Both the position numbers and the translations under genes were made by a program. Positions 26,703 through 29,030 of a stretch of 29,030 nt of DNA are shown here, piece after piece. The notes below the pieces were generated by a model that ran no database searches, was not told the DNA's origin, and saw nothing but the letters and a program-made list of their open reading frames with translations. The stretch is taken from NCBI GenBank assembly GCA_033064195.1, contig JARBJD010000614.1, positions 1-29,030 of the forward strand, written 5' to 3'. Position 1 is the stretch's first letter. The number at the start of each line of letters is the position of its first letter. This stretch comes from Blattamonas nauphoetae (lineage: Eukaryota > Preaxostyla > Oxymonadida).

Positions 26703-26912
26703 TCATCCAAGTTGGATTATCGATGTCAACATATTTTGGAATAATTGTTTTAAAGTTTTGAAATTAACAATCAGTTCTGGTTTCCACAATCCTAATTTCA
26801 TGAGAAATAAGTGATTCTGACTCAGGAAATTCATGATATCACTGTCCTTTCGATTGGGATTAGTGTATTCTAAAATTTGTTCAAGTTCTTCGATGAGTTC
26901 TAGCTGTGCCAT
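26703..26912 (-). CDS. Small right-end gene of element 2, helical, unrecognised
   Basis: The 69-aa product starts MAQLELIEELEQILEYTNPN and is mostly helical (DIMNFLSQNHLFLMKLGLWK). A textbook T-rich motif (TTTTTATTTTGTACTAA) lies directly upstream at about 26913-26940 on the minus strand, which strongly supports the start. It is absent from element 1. Confidence 0.5.
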   Translation of the reverse strand: MAQLELIEELEQILEYTNPNRKDSDIMNFLSQNHLFLMKLGLWKPELIVNFKTLKQLFQNMLTSIIQLG

Positions 26913-26940
26913 TTAGTACAAAATAAAAATTCGAAAATAA
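26913..26940 (-). promoter_or_regulatory. T-rich start motif of the outermost element 2 gene
   Basis: On the minus strand, a TTTTTATTTTCGAATTTTTA-like run is followed by TTTTGTACTAA and ATG. The tail TTTTGTACTAAATG is the same as that before the 70-codon gene of element 1 (17944). Confidence 0.6.
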
Positions 26941-27313
26941 AAATCTCCTTTGTTTTTCAAAAGTGAAATTTCTCCATAACTACTGATCCGATTTCAATAA
27001 TTCTTGCACCAATGAATTCACCGTGTCGGATATGACCTTAGATGAGAGTTTGATCAAGATCTGAGAACATCGATTTTTCTTCATTTTTCAAGTACACCAT
27101 ATGCACCAAAAATGATATATAAAAATCAATATTGTTCAAAAATTTTTGTAAAATTGTTTTATATCATGTTTGACATCCATTCTGTGAAATTTGAAGTTGA
27201 TTTGACGAACAACTACTGTTTTCAAAACTTGATTTTGAAGTGTCCTAACTTTTTAAAATCGACCTTAAAACCCTCTACACAGATATATAGCCAGGGTAAA
27301 TCCTCGGAAAATT

Positions 27314-27387
27314 AGGGACGAGTAGTCGAGTGGTAAGTGCACGTACCACTAGGCTAGGAGTCCCAGGTTCGAACCCGGAGGAAGCAA
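27314..27387 (+). ncRNA. tRNA-like sequence, probably a degenerate or tRNA-derived repeat
   Basis: It has an A-box-like TAGTCGAGTGGTAAGTGC and a perfect B-box-like GGTTCGAACCC at tRNA spacing. The acceptor and anticodon stems do not pair well when folded by hand, so it is not a convincing working tRNA. It may be a SINE-like or tRNA-derived promoter remnant. Confidence 0.35.
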
Positions 27388-27431
27388 TAATTTGTCCGAC
27401 GTCGGATTGCAAAAATGAGATAAATGTCAGA

Positions 27432-27511
27432 AACAGGGATCGCAACCCTGGGCCTTAGGGACTTGCCAACACACCAGGCAATAAAACCACCAGCTTCCTC
27501 CCTCCCTAAGG
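27432..27511 (-). ncRNA. Second tRNA-like sequence, opposite strand
   Basis: On the minus strand it has a perfect T-arm-like hairpin (CAGGG-TTGCGAT-CCCTG, 27434-27450), a TTGCC...GGCAA stem in anticodon-arm position with a 9-base loop, and an A-box-like GGTGGTTTTATTG. A 9-base inverted pair (CCTTAGGGA 27453-27461, TCCCTAAGG 27503-27511) could form an alternative stem. Not a clear functional tRNA. Confidence 0.35.
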
Positions 27512-27715
27512 TTTTGCACTTTTTGCCTATATGCAAAATCGAGTCCTCTATCGATTGCGAGTGGTTTCGAGTCTGGATCTCTGCTCGTTGTCGAGATACG
27601 AGTGTTTTCTCAAAAGAGGTTCACTTTTTCGAACTTTTGAATGAAGAATAACTCAGATCTCGACGAATACTCAACCAATTGTCATCTGGTTTCATTTGAT
27701 CGATGCATCACATTG

Positions 27716-28005
27716 TTCTCGAGATTTTAGTTTTATTTCAAGAATTTTCTCAATTGGGTTCCCAAATAAGCGCCAAATTAGTCATATTGAAAAATCAAAA
27801 GTCGAAAAAGTGACAAAATTTTCGAAATAAAGCAAAATTTACTTCAAAATGGACGTTTTACAAGAGGTTAAAATATTGGACATATTTTTAGAATTTAGGC
27901 CAAATATTGATGTCATCAAAATGTCATAAATTCCTTTTAATACAAGATTCAAAATGGTCAATCGGAATTGACTTTCAACTTTGGATTTCAACGATTATTT
28001 CAATC
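27716..28005. other. Diverged part of the element 2 terminus, no gene
   Basis: AT-rich sequence with a faint similarity to element 1 (GGTTCCCAAATAAGCGCCAA, TTGGGTTCTCTATTCGTTC). A plus-strand frame starts here but reads from the Polinton end into the beta-helix gene in a different frame, so it is not considered a gene. Confidence 0.4.
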
Positions 28006-28033
28006 GGGTTCTCTATTCGTTCTCTATACTACT

Positions 28034-28882
28034 TCTGTCAGGATCGACGATTCGGATGTGAATTCTGGAGGCTCAGTTTTGTGCTCGAATTCCTCCTTCT
28101 CCTCCCTCCTCTCCTCCCCAACACCGACTCCGACCCTGAACAACCATCCATCACCTACCCCAATGGCACTTCCACTTCTTTGTTGATGACGGCACAACCT
28201 ATTCATTCGGATACAACGTCGACGATGGAAACACATTCGCCGTCTTCTCACACTGCCACTTCACAGGAGACATATCCGTCACAACCGTCCGTCCACTCAC
28301 CTTCTATAAATACCTCGGCACCATCACCATCACCTCCTGCTCGTTCACCAACCTCACAGTGGTGGCTGCCGATGCCAGGAACTCACGCGGTGGATCTGTT
28401 TATATTGACCAACAATCCAGTTTCTCGTACAAACCAGTTTCTGTGGAAAAGACGAACTTCACGAACATCAAAGCAAGCTTGTGCGGATCTGGGATGTACA
28501 TCTTGGCACAGCAGTCAATTTCGATTGACGAGTGCAGATTTGAAGAATGTGGGCCTGCCAGTGAAGGCTCTGCAGCGACTGGAGGATTAGATGTGTCTGT
28601 ATACAATGATGCTGCTGTCTCCACCATCAAAAATCTCGTCTTCGAGTCATGTTCTTCGAATTACAAGATTGGTGGGATGTACCTTGATGTCGGTGGACCC
28701 AGCCTTCTGATTGTCTATTCGATGGATGCTCTGCTTCTGGCTTCATGGCCGCAACTGGTGGCCTCCAAGTCTACTTCCGAAATATCGTGCCGACGGCTTT
28801 CACACGCATGAATTTCACGGATTGCGAGAGTAATGATTATGTCGCTGGAATGGATTACCACACAGTGCCTCGCTCAGCCTGA
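28034..28882 (+). pseudogene. Host right-handed beta-helix (surface-type) protein gene, 5'-cut and frame-shifted
   Basis: Protein-like reading begins directly at the Polinton end (VRIDDSDVNSGGSVLCSNSS) and continues in a second frame from about 28165 (HCHFTGDISV; TITSCSFTNLTVVAADARNS; ISIDECRFEECGPASEGSAA; VFESCSSNYKIGGMYLDVGG), then in a third frame from about 28725 (GFMAATGGLQVYFRNIVPTA) to a TGA at 28880-28882. The repeated pattern, short beta strands with CxF and N/D-rich turns followed by GG(S/M)(V/Y), is that of parallel beta-helix repeat proteins, large surface or secreted proteins in several protists. At least two frame changes are present, so it is decayed or contains errors. The 5' part is missing: nothing similar is seen left of either Polinton, in line with the truncated element 2 and a rearranged locus. 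GC content is higher than in the Polintons. Confidence 0.65.
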
Positions 28883-29030
28883 GTAGTGAGGTGTAAAGGG
28901 TCGGTGGATTGACCACCGAGAATGAAGCCAACCGAATGAATCAAATTATGTTGTGAGAGTCTCCCTCGTCTAGTGAGATGGTCTCATCAGATTAGTGCGT
29001 TGACTCCTAGGCTGAACACTTGATGTTTTC

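Larger units (their letters stand above)
27060..27520. other. Block of foreign sequence in the element 2 right end
   Basis: It replaces about 160 bases of the element 1 arm. The first 250 bases are AT-rich with no gene seen; the last 210 carry two tRNA-like pieces in opposite orientation. The boundaries are estimated from where similarity to element 1 stops and resumes. Confidence 0.5.
18620..28033 (+). mobile_element. Polinton/Maverick element 2, 5'-truncated
   Basis: This is a second copy of the same family in the same orientation. It begins inside the homolog of the 197-aa gene, directly at the right end of element 1, and lacks the polymerase, integrase and ATPase part. It ends in CGTTCTCTATACTACT at 28033, matching the element 1 termini. 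The virion genes are closely related to those of element 1 but carry many silent differences, so the copies did not arise by a very recent duplication. Some genes look whole, others are broken (a handful of breaks). It is interrupted by a Tigger transposon (18782-20540) and by a roughly 450-bp block with tRNA-like pieces in its right end. Confidence 0.85.
26960..28033 (-). repeat. Right terminal repeat region of element 2
   Basis: Two blocks match the element 1 right arm: about 26975-27055 (CATAACTACTGATCCGATTT, AATGAATTCACCGTGTCGG) and about 27525-27715 (ATATGCAAAATCGAGTCCTC, GAGTGGTTTCGAGTCTGGAT). The outer end matches CGTTCTCTATACTACT. Between the two blocks lie some 450 bases of unrelated sequence, and the stretch 27720-28000 is strongly diverged. 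The GGGCCC block of element 1 is missing. No left partner exists in the window because the element is truncated. Confidence 0.7.

Noticed and set aside
27907-28590. 227-codon Ser/Thr/Pro-rich frame
   Set aside because: Its low-complexity TSP-rich part is a shifted reading of the beta-helix gene; another frame shows the proper beta-helix pattern.
1-29030. CRISPR array, rRNA genes or bacterial operon features
   Set aside because: No spaced direct repeats of CRISPR type, no rRNA-like sequence and no Shine-Dalgarno pattern were seen.
28883-29030. Possible tRNA-like start (TCGTCTAGTGAGATGG) near the right edge
   Set aside because: No B-box or stems can be seen before the window ends; too little sequence to support it.

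Overview
The window comes from an AT-rich genome of a unicellular eukaryote. Capsid-bearing Polinton/Maverick elements, a pogo/Tigger-type DNA transposon and a right-handed beta-helix surface-type protein gene together suggest a protist with large Polinton loads, possibly a metamonad (trichomonad or oxymonad kin). That assignment is inference; no rRNA or strong taxonomic marker is present. Genes end in TAA, TAG and TGA, so the standard code fits.

Layout. 1-1709 is flanking, host-like DNA with coding-looking but disrupted minus-strand pieces. 1710-18619 is a nearly complete Polinton (element 1) with inverted terminal repeats of about 0.8 kb that start 5'-AG. In order it carries a left-end small gene, a protein-primed family B DNA polymerase (broken), an unrecognised gene, a DDE integrase (broken), a small coiled-coil gene, a packaging ATPase (minus strand), a broken gene of unknown role, then a run of virion-type genes: a 197-aa protein, two small MAPG proteins, two paralogous capsid proteins, a 136-aa protein, and convergently a fiber-like protein with an S74 self-cleaving chaperone domain. 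18620-28033 is a second, 5'-truncated Polinton (element 2) of the same family. It keeps only the virion half and its right end, and is interrupted by an intact-looking pogo/Tigger transposon (18782-20540, TA target duplication). 28034-28882 is a disrupted host beta-helix gene that starts exactly at the element 2 terminus; the last 148 bases show nothing clear.

How the genes work together. The polymerase would copy the linear element from protein-primed ends, the integrase would insert it, the ATPase would package it, and the double set of capsid proteins, the small amphipathic proteins and the fiber would form the particle. Most genes are preceded, within a few bases of the ATG, by the same T-rich motif (TTTTTTATTTTT plus a short TANNAAA-like tail), which looks like a family-wide start-site promoter.

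Most interesting observations: (i) a 39-nt, potentially cloverleaf-folding micro-repeat that has inserted into coding and non-coding DNA, with filled and empty sites visible inside the window; (ii) a 70-codon ORF overlapping the fiber gene start in both elements, where every difference seen in the overlap is silent in the small ORF while two change the fiber; (iii) two ancient capsid paralogs side by side in both elements.
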